NCBI RefSeq assembly: GCF_003258605.2
Contig: NZ_CP031264.1
Coordinates: 4,526,001-4,590,000 of the forward strand
Length of the DNA: 64,000 nt
From: Peterkaempfera bronchialis
Lineage (GTDB): Bacteria > Actinomycetota > Actinomycetes > Streptomycetales > Streptomycetaceae
Reading direction: 5' to 3'
Of this stretch, positions 7,483-15,290 are shown one piece after another. A model generated the notes under the pieces. It had not been told where the DNA came from, ran no database searches, and was given only the letters and a program-made list of their open reading frames with translations. A program made the position numbers and the translations under genes. Position 1 is the stretch's first letter; each line of letters begins with the position of its first letter.

Positions 7483-8298
7483 TCAGGGCTTGCGGCCCAC
7501 GCCGCCGAACTCGATCCACTCCTGGGTGGCCTGCCTGGGGGCGACGTCCGAGTCCGGCCGCCAGGTGGAGACCTCCACCAGCCCGGGGTCCAGGATCTCC
7601 AGGCCGTCCAGGAACCGCTCCACCTCATGGGCCTGCCGCACCCGGCCCCAGCGGCCCTGGGTGGAGTCGTCCATGAACTCGGTGACATAGTCGCGGGTCG
7701 CCTTGTCCTCGCTGACCAGCTGGCAGACGACCAGGAAGCTGCCGGGGACCAGCCGGTCGGCGACCCGCCGCACCAGGGCGGCCGGGTCGGAGGAGTCCGG
7801 GATGCAGTGCATCACCGAGACGAAGAGGGCGGCGACCGGTTGGGAGAGGTCGATCAGCCGCTCCACCTCGGGGTGGGCGAAGATGGCGTCGGTGTCGCGC
7901 ATGTCCGCCTGGATCACGGCGGTGTTGTCGTTCTCCTCCAGCAGGGCACGCCCATGGGCCAGCACGATCGGGTCGTTGTCGATGTAGACCACGCGCGAGC
8001 CGGGGTCCACCCGCTGGGCGACCTCGTGCACATTGTCCCGGGTCGGCAGGCCGGATCCATGGTCGATGAACTGCCGGATCCCGTAGTCCTCCGCCAGCCG
8101 CCGCACCACCCGCCGCAGGAACTGGCGGTTGTTGAGAGCCAGCTCCTTGGTACTGGGAACGGACTTCAGCAGTTCGTCGGACGCCTCGCGGTCGACCGCG
8201 TAGTTGTCCTTGCCACCCAGGTAGTAGTCGTACATCCGGGCAACGCTCGGAACGCTGACGTCGATCCCGACGGGAGACGGTTCCCGACCCTGCTCCAT
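7483..8298 (-). CDS. SAM-dependent methyltransferase, DUF574/SAV2177 family
   Basis: 271 residues from the ATG at 8298, with a GAGGGG site upstream. Characteristic family blocks are SVARMYDYYLGGKDNYAVDREA near the N-terminus, then QFIDHGSGLPTRDNVHEVAQ, RVVYIDNDPIVLAHGRALL and ALFVSVMHCIPDSSDP. The family occurs in many copies in Streptomyces, often beside XRE/DUF397 or HATPase genes as here, and its substrate is unknown. It is convergent with the XRE gene. The SAM-binding motif is the altered DHGSGLPT rather than the usual DxGxGxG. Confidence 0.88.
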   Translation of the reverse strand: MEQGREPSPVGIDVSVPSVARMYDYYLGGKDNYAVDREASDELLKSVPSTKELALNNRQFLRRVVRRLAEDYGIRQFIDHGSGLPTRDNVHEVAQRVDPGSRVVYIDNDPIVLAHGRALLEENDNTAVIQADMRDTDAIFAHPEVERLIDLSQPVAALFVSVMHCIPDSSDPAALVRRVADRLVPGSFLVVCQLVSEDKATRDYVTEFMDDSTQGRWGRVRQAHEVERFLDGLEILDPGLVEVSTWRPDSDVAPRQATQEWIEFGGVGRKP

Positions 8299-8724
8299 AT
8301 GACCCCTCGCAGTCTCTCCGGCATGTGCGGCGCGGCACAGCGTAGGACGAACTGCCCTCTGGGGATGGGCTGATGGAGAGATCTCCGCGACTCGTTCACA
8401 GTCCGCCGGGGCGCGGAAGCGGCAGGTCGTACGATTCGGGCCACGGCGCCGGAACAGGACCCTCGGCCTGTCCGGCACCGCAGCCCGTCGGTGTCGTCGG
8501 CCACGTCGCGCCGGGCGGGCTGTGCGGGGCCCGGTCCGGCTGTGGCCGACCGGAGGAGCCGCGCGCGGTCAGGGCAGATGCGCGGAGGGGCTCCTCCTGC
8601 TTGGTGCGCCTCCATAGTGGACTAGACCACTCTCGCTGTCCAGAGGGTAGCCGGAATTGGTCTGGACAACATGGGCCATGGCTCCGATGGGCCGCCCCCG
8701 CACCTCGGCGGTTACGCTCGCCAT
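8299..8724. promoter_or_regulatory. 426-base divergent intergenic region with two DasR-like sites
   Basis: This gap separates the DUF574 methyltransferase (-) from pdtaS (+). At 8616-8631 AGTGGACTAGACCACT differs at one position from the DasR-responsive consensus AGTGGTCTAGACCACT. At 8657-8669 TTGGTCTGGACAA is a weaker second match. TACGCT at 8713-8718 is a -10-like box for a leaderless pdtaS transcript. The part between 8299 and 8600 holds nothing I can name. Confidence 0.6.
8616..8631. promoter_or_regulatory. DasR-responsive element (dre)-like palindrome
   Basis: AGTGGACTAGACCACT, 15 of 16 matches to the dre consensus known from Streptomyces. It lies 94 bases before the pdtaS start. Binding by the GntR-family regulator DasR is inferred. 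Confidence 0.6.
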
Positions 8725-10221
8725 GTGCCCTCGCTCAACGAGCTGGTCCGCCAGCACACCACCCTCACCGACGCCGACGTGGAATGGCTCCACCTGCTGG
8801 TCTCGGAGTGGCAGCTGCTCTCCGACCTCTCCTTCGCCGACCTGGTGCTCTGGATCCCCACCCATGACGGCACCCGGTATGTCTCGGTGGCCCAGATGCG
8901 CCCCAACACCGGGCCCACCTCCCACCAGGACGACATGGTCGGGCACCTCATCCCGCGCGGCCGCCGCCCGCTGCTGGACGCCGCCTACGACGAGGGCCGC
9001 ATCGTCCGCGAGGGCGACCCCGAGTGGCGCGAGGAGGTGCCGGTACGGGTGGAGTCCATACCGGTGCGGCGCGAGGGCCGGGTGCTGGGCGTGATCGCCC
9101 GCAACACCAACCTGCTCACCGTGCGCACCCCCAGCCGCCTGGAGCTCACCTACCTCCAGAGCGCCTCCGACCTCGCCCAGATGATCGCCGCCGGGTCCTT
9201 CCCCTTCCCCGGCGAGCAGGTCGACATGGACGCCGCCCCCCGGGCCGGCGACGGCCTGATCCGGCTGGACGCCGACGGCATCGTCACCTACGCCAGCCCC
9301 AACGCCCTCTCCGCCTACCACCGCCTCGGCCTCACCGCCGACCTGGTCGGCTGCCACCTGGGCCGTACCACCGCCGAACTGGTGCCGCCCTCCCGTGGCC
9401 CGGTGGACGAGGCCCTGGTGAAGCTCGCCAGCGGCTGGGCACCCCGGCAGACCGAGGTGGAGGCCAACGGGGGAGTGGTGCAGCTGCGCGCCATCCCGCT
9501 GAAGCCCAAGGGCGTCCATGTGGGGTCCCTGGTACTGCTCCGCGACGTCACCGAACTCCGGCGCCGCGAACGGGAGCTGATGACCAAGGACGCCACCATC
9601 CGGGAGATCCACCACCGGGTGAAGAACAACCTCCAGACGGTCGCGGCGCTGCTCCGCCTCCAGTCCCGCCGGATGGACTCCGCCCCGGCGCGGATGGCGC
9701 TGGACGAGGCGGTGCGCCGGGTCGGCTCCATCGCCATCGTGCACGAGACGCTGTCGCAGACCCTGGACGAGCAGGTGGCCTTCGACGAGATCGCCGACCG
9801 GGTGCTCTCCATGGTGATGGAGCTCTCCCAGGACGGCCGGGTGGCCACCAGGCGCAGCGGCAGCTTCGGCATCCTCTCGGCGGAGGTGGCCACCCCGCTG
9901 GCGATGGTCCTCACCGAACTGCTCCAGAACGCGCTGGAGCACGCCTTCGGTACGCGCGCCTCGGGCACCGTCGAGGTGTCCGCCCTGCGCGGCCGGGCCC
10001 CGGCCTCCCCCGGCCGGGGGGCCAAGGCGGAGGAGTATCTGCTGATCGCCGTACAGGACGACGGCCGAGGCATGCCGGAGGGGTTCGACCCCCAGCACGG
10101 CGGCAACCTCGGCCTCCAGATCGTCCGCACCCTGGCCACGGGCGAGCTGGGCGGCACCTTCGACATGGTCGCCGTCCCGGACGGCGGTACCCGAGTCGTC
10201 CTGGAGTTCCCCGTTCGGTAG
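8725..10221 (+). CDS. pdtaS: PdtaS-type cytoplasmic sensor histidine kinase
   Basis: 498 residues from the GTG at 8725, chosen because TACGCT ends 6 nt upstream (leaderless) and because remembered orthologues begin with PSLNELVRQHT; an ATG at 8671 would only add a GC-rich extension. An N-terminal GAF-like domain (about 1-155: SDLSFADLVLWIPTHDGTRYVSV) is followed by a PAS domain (about 190-300), then a HisKA_2 dimerisation helix with the phospho-acceptor in IREIHHRVKNNLQTVAAL and an HATPase_c domain (LTELLQNALEHAF, DDGRGMPEGF, GGNLGLQIV). No membrane segment is visible. In mycobacteria PdtaS phosphorylates the RNA-binding ANTAR protein PdtaR and responds to metal or nitric oxide signals. The cognate regulator is not in this window. 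Confidence 0.92.
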   Translation: MPSLNELVRQHTTLTDADVEWLHLLVSEWQLLSDLSFADLVLWIPTHDGTRYVSVAQMRPNTGPTSHQDDMVGHLIPRGRRPLLDAAYDEGRIVREGDPEWREEVPVRVESIPVRREGRVLGVIARNTNLLTVRTPSRLELTYLQSASDLAQMIAAGSFPFPGEQVDMDAAPRAGDGLIRLDADGIVTYASPNALSAYHRLGLTADLVGCHLGRTTAELVPPSRGPVDEALVKLASGWAPRQTEVEANGGVVQLRAIPLKPKGVHVGSLVLLRDVTELRRRERELMTKDATIREIHHRVKNNLQTVAALLRLQSRRMDSAPARMALDEAVRRVGSIAIVHETLSQTLDEQVAFDEIADRVLSMVMELSQDGRVATRRSGSFGILSAEVATPLAMVLTELLQNALEHAFGTRASGTVEVSALRGRAPASPGRGAKAEEYLLIAVQDDGRGMPEGFDPQHGGNLGLQIVRTLATGELGGTFDMVAVPDGGTRVVLEFPVR

Positions 10222-10303
10222 CCCCCCGCCCCCCACCCCCCTACCCCCGCCCCCCGTGCCCTTAAGGGTCCGGCGTGCAGCGGTGAGCGAGCCGAAGGGC
10301 GCC

Positions 10304-10378
10304 GCCGATGCCGAAAGCGACGAGCGACAAGCGAGCGACGAAGGAGCGAGCGCCGGAGCGAGGAGCGTCGGCATCGGC
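10304..10378. repeat. GAGCG-rich inverted-repeat element
   Basis: GCCGATGCCGA (10304-10314) pairs with TCGGCATCGGC (10368-10378). The 53-nt loop is made of overlapping GCGAGCGAC / GGAGCGAG motifs. It looks like a dispersed intergenic palindromic repeat and follows pdtaS by about 80 bases. Confidence 0.5.
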
Positions 10379-10419
10379 AACAGGGCGCCCGGAGGCGAGC
10401 CGAACCCCCAAACAAAAAC

Positions 10420-10458
10420 GAGGCCCTGCCGACCGGGGGGGTGGGTCGGCAGGGCCTC
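10420..10458. terminator. Strong bidirectional terminator between pdtaS and wblE
   Basis: GAGGCCCTGCCGACC (10420-10434) and GGTCGGCAGGGCCTC (10444-10458) form a perfect 15-bp stem with a 9-nt loop. An A-rich stretch (AAACAAAAAC) precedes it, giving a U-rich tail for minus-strand transcripts. Confidence 0.8.
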
Positions 10459-10741
10459 TCGTCCTGCTCCGGCCGTCGGGGGGAGTCGGCCGGAACAGGG
10501 GCTTCAGGTCTGCGGCTATGCCGCAGGGTGCGGGTCAGGCCCGCTGTCCGCCGCACTGCGGCGGCCCTTCGTCAACGACGGTACCAAAAGTCGTCGCCGA
10601 ACGGCGCCTGGGGTGCGGCACAAGGGGCGGCAATTGCCTCCGAGTGGCTCGGATGCTGCCGCCGTTCGCGGAAGGCGCCGGTCCGTTGCGGGGCCGGGCC
10701 TCTGATCAAGGGCTGATCAAGACCCCCCTCGGTGGGGGATC

Positions 10742-10993
10742 TCAGGCGGTGCGGGCGCGGTTCCGGGCGGCGCGGCGCTTCATCGCGCGACGCTCGTCCT
10801 CACTCATGCCGCCCCACACGCCGGCGTCCTGACCGGTCTCCAGGGCCCACTGCAGGCACTGCTCCATGACCGGGCACCGACGGCACACGGCCTTGGCCTC
10901 CTCGATCTGAAGCAGCGCCGGACCGGTGTTACCGATCGGGAAGAACAGCTCGGGGTCCTCTTCCCGGCAGACAGCGCGGTGGCGCCAGTCCAT
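10742..10993 (-). CDS. wblE: WhiB-like iron-sulfur regulator WblE
   Basis: 83 residues from the ATG at 10993, with an AGGAGG site upstream. The four [4Fe-4S] cysteines are at 9, 37, 40 and 46 (VC…AVCRRC…QC), followed by GVWGG (58-62) and a basic C-terminal tail KRRAARNRARTA that contacts DNA. The sequence is nearly that of WblE of Streptomyces and WhiB1 of mycobacteria, a nitric-oxide-sensitive, usually essential regulator that works with the principal sigma factor. A CRP-like site lies 64-79 nt upstream of the start. The lipid kinase gene upstream is on the same strand but 342 bases away, so wblE has its own promoter. Confidence 0.95.
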   Translation of the reverse strand: MDWRHRAVCREEDPELFFPIGNTGPALLQIEEAKAVCRRCPVMEQCLQWALETGQDAGVWGGMSEDERRAMKRRAARNRARTA

Positions 10994-11335
10994 GGTGGTC
11001 CAACTCCTCCTGTCAGCAGACGGGTTGTCCGCCGACACCTGTGGTGGGCTTGTGAATGTGAACGCTTTCACGAATCCCGAGACGCCCAAAGGGGTCGACA
11101 GACACGTCGGCCCGTGAGGCTTCTGCTGTGGAACAGGGGATTCGGGCGACTTCGGCGGATGTCCCGTTGCGGTCCGTCCCGATCGCCAAGAAGAGGTTCG
11201 CAAACCTCAGCGTCGGATACAACCCCCTTCGAGGAGGAATTTTTGATTCTTTGGTGTCGCCTCCATCACACCCTGTACTTCGATGGGGTGAAGGCGGGTT
11301 GTACGTTCGAGTGCAAGGCCGAACGGCCTCGCCGG
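10994..11335. promoter_or_regulatory. wblE upstream region (342 bases)
   Basis: No gene is supported. This is less GC-rich than the coding DNA around it. It contains a CRP-like palindrome (11057-11072) and a small dyad AGGTT-CGCA-AACCT near 11196-11209. The wblE promoter must lie here, but I cannot place its -10 box with confidence. Confidence 0.5.
11057..11072. promoter_or_regulatory. CRP/Crp-like binding site upstream of wblE
   Basis: TGTGA (11057-11061) - N6 - TCACG (11068-11072) matches 9 of 10 defined bases of the TGTGA-N6-TCACA consensus. The mycobacterial orthologue whiB1 is known to be controlled by a cAMP receptor protein, so the location makes sense. Binding here is inferred. Confidence 0.5.
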
Positions 11336-12283
11336 TCACACAATCACACGCAGTGCCCGGCGTACGCCTGTGAAACTCACGTCAGTCCTGTCTCCAAGGT
11401 GGTCCCCGTCCACCTGGAACGGCACCGATTCCTGCGAAACCAAGGTGAAGTGGCGCAGATCGTGGTAGGCCACCACGTGTCTGCCCCGGGGGCCCGGGGC
11501 CGTTCTGCCCAGCAGACCGCGCACCGTGCGCGCCGTGCTCGCCACCGTCATCCGGGTGAGCCCGAAGAGATCAAGGTCCGTGTCGAACGACGCGCGGGGG
11601 GAGGGGTAGACCGGGCGGTTGCCCAGGAAGGTCCACGGCGAGGTGTTCGAGACTATGGAGAACACCAGCCCGGGGACCGGCTCCCGGCCGGGGATCCGCA
11701 GCGTGATCGAACCCGCCCGGCGCCGTTCACGTTCGGTGACGTAGTGGCGCAGCGCCTCGTTGACATAGAGCGCGTGCGTCGATCTGCGCCCCGCCATGCG
11801 CCGTTCCTCCACTCGGCCCACCACGCCGGCGTCGAAGCCCAGGCCCGCGCAGAAGGTGAACCAGCGGTCCGGCAGCCCCGAGGTCATCGCCTTGCCCAGG
11901 CCGATCACCCGTTCGCGGCGCTCCTCCAGTGCGTTCAGCAGCACGCCGGTGGCCTCCACCGCGTCGTTCGGCAGGCCGAGCGTGCGGGCGAAGACATTGG
12001 TGGAGCCGCCGGGGACCACGGCGAGTCGCGGCACCCGCTCGGACGGCCCGTGCGCCAGCAAGCCGTTCACCACCTCGTTGACGGTGCCGTCCCCGCCGAG
12101 CGCGACGACCAGGTCCATGGTGCCGTCGGTGGCGGCCTGGTAGGCCAGATCCCGGGCGTGTCCCCGGTACTCGGTGACCGCGACCTCCAACTTGAGGTCG
12201 CTGGCGAGCGCATGGGTCAGCACATGCCTGGTCCGCCCACTGGTGGTGGTCGCCTTCGGGTTCACGACCAGGAGCGCACGCAT
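11336..12283 (-). CDS. Diacylglycerol/sphingosine kinase-like lipid kinase
   Basis: 315 residues from the ATG at 12283. The DAGK catalytic domain is obvious: MRALLVVNPKATTTSGR, the nucleotide loop VVALGGDGTVNEVVNGLL (about residues 58-75), then VVPGGSTNVFARTLGLP, and late VPFQVDGDHLGDRTDVSF. Members phosphorylate diacylglycerol or related lipids using ATP at the inner face of the membrane and belong to the YegS/BmrU/DgkB group. It is divergent from the small membrane protein gene at 12359. A role in phosphatidic-acid recycling is inferred from family. Confidence 0.9.
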   Translation of the reverse strand: MRALLVVNPKATTTSGRTRHVLTHALASDLKLEVAVTEYRGHARDLAYQAATDGTMDLVVALGGDGTVNEVVNGLLAHGPSERVPRLAVVPGGSTNVFARTLGLPNDAVEATGVLLNALEERRERVIGLGKAMTSGLPDRWFTFCAGLGFDAGVVGRVEERRMAGRRSTHALYVNEALRHYVTERERRRAGSITLRIPGREPVPGLVFSIVSNTSPWTFLGNRPVYPSPRASFDTDLDLFGLTRMTVASTARTVRGLLGRTAPGPRGRHVVAYHDLRHFTLVSQESVPFQVDGDHLGDRTDVSFTGVRRALRVIV

Positions 12284-12358
12284 GGCACTCAGGGTACCTA
12301 CCCATTGGTACAGGCCGGTGCCCGGTCCGGCCCCCGGCGCTCCGGCTACGCTTCAGGG

Positions 12359-12787
12359 GTGACCGTCCAGAGCCCGCGCGCAGAGAGCGCCCCCGCCGCC
12401 GCGATCCGTCCCGCCCCCCTGGTGGCCGGTGCGGTGATCGCCCTCGTCCAGGGCGCCGCCCTCGCCGTCTGGGGCGGGTACGACGTCATCGCCGGACTCA
12501 CCGGAAGCCCGCACAACCGGGGCCTCGCCGAGTTCGGCGGCGTGGTGATCCTGCTGATGGGCGTGCTGCCGCTGCTGGCCGGGCGTGGCCTGCTGCGGTT
12601 CAAGCGCTGGGGCCGCACCCCGGCGCTGCTCACCGACTCGCTCTGCCTGCCGGTCGCCTACTACATGTGGCAGACCGGCGGCGCGATGACCGTCGCGGCG
12701 GTGCTGATCGCCCTGCTGGGCCTGGCCGGCATCGCGGCGCTGCTGCACCCCAAGGTGACCGCCGTCCTGGAGACCCCGCGCACCTGA
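12359..12787 (+). CDS. Small four-helix integral membrane protein
   Basis: 142 residues from the GTG at 12359; TACGCT (12347-12352) ends 6 nt upstream, implying a leaderless mRNA. Four hydrophobic segments are visible: PLVAGAVIALVQGAALAVWG, GGVVILLMGVLPLLAG, LLTDSLCLPVAYYMW and MTVAAVLIALLGLAGIAALL. There is no signal peptide or catalytic motif. It is conserved in streptomycetes next to the lipid kinase as far as I recall, without a known function. Confidence 0.8.
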   Translation: MTVQSPRAESAPAAAIRPAPLVAGAVIALVQGAALAVWGGYDVIAGLTGSPHNRGLAEFGGVVILLMGVLPLLAGRGLLRFKRWGRTPALLTDSLCLPVAYYMWQTGGAMTVAAVLIALLGLAGIAALLHPKVTAVLETPRT

Positions 12788-12804
12788 CCCCGGAACGCCG
12801 ACCG

Positions 12805-12844
12805 GAAGGCCGCAGGGGGGAGAACCCTCCCCGCTGCGGCCTTC
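12805..12844. terminator. Bidirectional hairpin between membrane protein gene and sigH
   Basis: GAAGGCCGCAG (12805-12815) and CTGCGGCCTTC (12834-12844) pair perfectly, lying between convergent stops. Confidence 0.7.
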
Positions 12845-12852
12845 TCGTCCCT

Positions 12853-13902
12853 CTACTCCTCCACCAGCAGCTTCTCGCGCAGCTGGGCCAGGGTGCGGGC
12901 CAGCAGCCGGGAGACGTGCATCTGGGAGATGCCCACCTCGGCCGCGATCTGCGACTGCGTCATATTGCGGAAGAACCGCAGCACCAGGATCTTCTGCTCG
13001 CGCGGCGGCAGCTGCGCCAGCAGCGGCTTCAGCGACTCGCGGTACTCCACGCCTTCCAGTGCGTCGTCCTCGGCGCCCAGGGTGTCGGCGACGGCCGGTG
13101 ACTCGTCGTCGGTGTCCGGTACGTCCAGCGAGAGGGTGGAGTAGGCGTTGGCCGACTCCAGGCCCTCCAGCACATCCTCCTCGGAGATGCCCAGGTGCTC
13201 CGCCAGCTCGTGCACGGTCGGCGAGCGGCCGTGCCGCTGGGAGAGCTCCCCGGTGGCGGTGGTGAGGGAGAGCCGCAGTTCCTGGAGCCGCCGCGGCACC
13301 CGCACCGCCCAGCCCTTGTCGCGGAAGTGCCGCTTGATCTCGCCGACGATGGTCGGGGTCGCATAGGTGGAGAACTCCACCCCGCGCTCATGGTCGAAGC
13401 GGTCCACCGACTTGATCAGGCCGATGGTGGCGACCTGGGTGAGGTCGTCCAGCGGCTCGCCCCGGTTGCGGAACCGGCGAGCCAGGTGCTCCACCAGCGG
13501 GATGTGCATCCGCACCAGCTGGTTGCGCAGTTCGACCCGCTCCGGGGACCCCTCGGGCAGCGCCGACAGCCGTACGAAGAGGGCCTTGGCGGCAGCCCGG
13601 TCGGGGGCGTGCGGGGTCGGGGTGGGCAGCTCGGGGTCCTCCGGCACCGGATGGTCCTCGGCCTCGGGGCCGGGCGCGGCCTCCGGCTTCGGCCCGGCGG
13701 CCGGCTCGGGGGTCGGCGCGGACTCGGGCGGCTGGCTCATGCGGGGGGCGTCCTTAGGGTACGCGTCGTCATGGTCGTTGCCCGCCGGCCGGGCAGCGCC
13801 CTGCGTGGGGGCAGGAGTCTCCGACGTCCCCACCTGAGCGGGCACGGTGGGGGCGCGGTCGACACCGGGCCCCACACCGCCTGTGCGGTCCAGATCACTC
13901 AC
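12853..13902 (-). CDS. sigH: SigB/SigF-type stress and development sigma factor SigH
   Basis: 349 residues from the GTG at 13902, which has AAGGGGGG upstream; an internal ATG at 13740 (MSQPPES) also has a purine-rich site. SigH of S. coelicolor is made in several lengths, so both may be used. After a ~100-residue acidic, proline-rich N-terminus come region 2 (HIPLVEHLARRFRNRGEPLDDLTQVATIGLIKSVDRFD, split by convention), region 3 and region 4 with the helix-turn-helix SQIAAEVGISQMHVSRLL. This is the SigB family, acting in osmotic stress and aerial growth. The anti-sigma gene ushX lies upstream in the same operon, separated by a strong hairpin. Confidence 0.92.
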   Translation of the reverse strand: MSDLDRTGGVGPGVDRAPTVPAQVGTSETPAPTQGAARPAGNDHDDAYPKDAPRMSQPPESAPTPEPAAGPKPEAAPGPEAEDHPVPEDPELPTPTPHAPDRAAAKALFVRLSALPEGSPERVELRNQLVRMHIPLVEHLARRFRNRGEPLDDLTQVATIGLIKSVDRFDHERGVEFSTYATPTIVGEIKRHFRDKGWAVRVPRRLQELRLSLTTATGELSQRHGRSPTVHELAEHLGISEEDVLEGLESANAYSTLSLDVPDTDDESPAVADTLGAEDDALEGVEYRESLKPLLAQLPPREQKILVLRFFRNMTQSQIAAEVGISQMHVSRLLARTLAQLREKLLVEE

Positions 13903-14022
13903 GGCGATCCCCCCTTCCGTTCCGGGAGCACCGGCGCCGCGAGCGCGGCTCCGGGATCAACAGTTGGTTGTACCGCCGCGCTGCCCCGGACGGGCCGGGA
14001 CACGCGGCTGAGGGAGGCCGGC

Positions 14023-14059
14023 GCCGCACGCACCGCAGGGTTGGAGCGGTGCGTGCGGC
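14023..14059. terminator. Perfect 14-bp hairpin between ushX and sigH
   Basis: GCCGCACGCACCGC (14023-14036) and GCGGTGCGTGCGGC (14046-14059) flank a 9-nt loop. It begins 5 bases after the ushX stop and lies 121 bases before the sigH GTG. It can act as an attenuator that lowers SigH relative to its antagonist, or it can mark the end of ushX with a separate sigH promoter beyond it. Confidence 0.7.
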
Positions 14060-14064
14060 CCGCC

Positions 14065-14478
14065 TCAGGGCTGACCGGGGCCGGCACCGCGCTTCTTGTG
14101 CAGGCTGATGGAGACGGTGCGGTCCTCGGCGACGGTCGACTCCACCTCTCCGGCCAGCGCGGAGAGCACCGTCCAGGCGAAGGTGTCGCGCTCGGGGGCG
14201 CGGCCGTCGGTCGTCGGGGCGGAGACCGTCACCCGCAGCGAGTCGCCGACCAGGCGGAACTCGCAGGCCAGTACGGAGCCCGGCACCGCCTGCTGGAGCA
14301 GGATGGCGCAGGCTTCGTCCACCGCGATCCGCAGGTCCTCGATCTCGTCCAGGGTGAAGTCGAGTCGGGCCGCGAGGCCGGCGGTCGCCGTCCGCAGAAC
14401 CGAGAGGTACGCCCCGGCCGCGGGCAGTCGGACTTCGACGAAGTCCTTCGCTCCGGGCTCGCCGTCGATCTGGGACAC
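14065..14478 (-). CDS. ushX: Anti-sigma factor for SigH (UshX/PrsH, HATPase_c family)
   Basis: 137 residues from the GTG at 14478; the AGGAGG at 14485-14490 is 5-6 nt before it, whereas the GTG at 14484 abuts that site. It is an RsbW-type GHKL protein: DFVEVRLPAAGAYLSVLRTA, the N-box region EDLRIAVDEACAILL, and a C-terminal VSISLHKKRG. It matches my memory of UshX of S. coelicolor closely, the protein that binds and holds SigH. The N-box has DEACAIL instead of the ENxxxHA of active kinases, which fits binding rather than phosphorylation. Confidence 0.92.
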   Translation of the reverse strand: MSQIDGEPGAKDFVEVRLPAAGAYLSVLRTATAGLAARLDFTLDEIEDLRIAVDEACAILLQQAVPGSVLACEFRLVGDSLRVTVSAPTTDGRAPERDTFAWTVLSALAGEVESTVAEDRTVSISLHKKRGAGPGQP

Positions 14479-14760
14479 CCTCACCTCCTGGGTGACACGC
14501 CGTGCAATCGGCCCCGAGGGCCACGGCCTTGGCTACTTGCCTGAACTGCTTGCGCCCCGATGGCCGGGGCTCGGCGCGAATACGTACCGGTCATACCCAC
14601 CAGGGGTGGTCCGGACGCTCCGCATCCGCCTGCGACGCTACCGCGATCGGGGGTCCGATGTCGCCGTCCGAGCAGGTCGTCACGTGAACGGGGTAGCCTG
14701 TCGGACACTCATGGTAGGCCCTCGGGCACATTCTGTGGCAGACTGCGCCCGCCTGCGGGT
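14479..14760. promoter_or_regulatory. ushX-sigH promoter region
   Basis: 282 bases upstream of the operon. GGGTAT on the minus strand (14593-14598) is the form expected of a -10 box read by SigB/SigH-type factors, about 115 nt before ushX, but I see no GTTT -35 at the right distance. The rest holds nothing I can assign. Confidence 0.3.
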
Positions 14761-15237
14761 TCAGCTCTCCGCGAGGCGGGCCAGCGGCTCGCCGGTCAGC
14801 CGGAAGACGGTCCACTCGTCCATCGGCTCGGCGCCCAGCGACTTGTAGAAGCCGATGGACGGCTCGTTCCAGTCCAGCACCCACCACTCCAGCCGGGCGT
14901 AGCCGCGCTCGGTGCAGACCCGGGCCAGCTCGCGCAGGAGCGCCTTGCCGTGGCCGCCGCCCCGGGCGTGCGGGCGCACATACAGGTCCTCCAGGTAGAC
15001 ACCGTGGGTGCCGCGCCAGGTGGAGAAGTTGCGGAACCAGAGCGCGAATCCGACCGGCTCGCCGCTGGTGTCGTCCACCGCCATGTGCGCGAAGACGGTG
15101 GGGTGCTCCCCGAAGAGCGCTTCACGCAGCTGCGCCTCGGTGGCCTCGGCCTCGTGCAGGGCCTTCTCGTACTCCGCAAGCTCGCGGATCATGGTGTGGA
15201 TCGAGGGGACGTCGTCAACGGTGGCGGGGCGGATCAT
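14761..15237 (-). CDS. GNAT N-acetyltransferase (diamine acetyltransferase-like)
   Basis: 158 residues from the ATG at 15237. The GNAT fold is complete: MIRPATVDDVPSIHTMIRELAEYE, GFALWFRNFSTWRGTHGVYLEDLYVRP, the acetyl-CoA loop RGGGHGKALLREL and a C-terminal LEWWVLDWNEPSIGFYKSLGAEP. The spacing and the FFNFSTWRG-type block are those of spermidine/spermine N1-acetyltransferases (SSAT). A polyamine or related amine substrate is plausible but unproven. It follows the UBP-finger gene on the same strand with a 53-base gap. Confidence 0.88.
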   Translation of the reverse strand: MIRPATVDDVPSIHTMIRELAEYEKALHEAEATEAQLREALFGEHPTVFAHMAVDDTSGEPVGFALWFRNFSTWRGTHGVYLEDLYVRPHARGGGHGKALLRELARVCTERGYARLEWWVLDWNEPSIGFYKSLGAEPMDEWTVFRLTGEPLARLAES

Positions 15238-15290
15238 GCCTGCGAGCGTACTGGGCGGCCCGGCGGGCGGGCCAGCGTCTTCGGTACGGC

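Larger units (their letters stand above)
10222..10741. other. 520-base intergenic region between pdtaS and wblE, rich in hairpins
   Basis: No gene is supported here. In order it holds a GAGCG-rich hairpin element (10304-10378), a strong bidirectional terminator (10420-10458), a small perfect hairpin CTGCGGC-TAT-GCCGCAG (10510-10526), a direct repeat of TGATCAA (around 10703-10720) and a short C5/G5 hairpin (10724-10738) just after the wblE stop that may end wblE. Confidence 0.6.
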
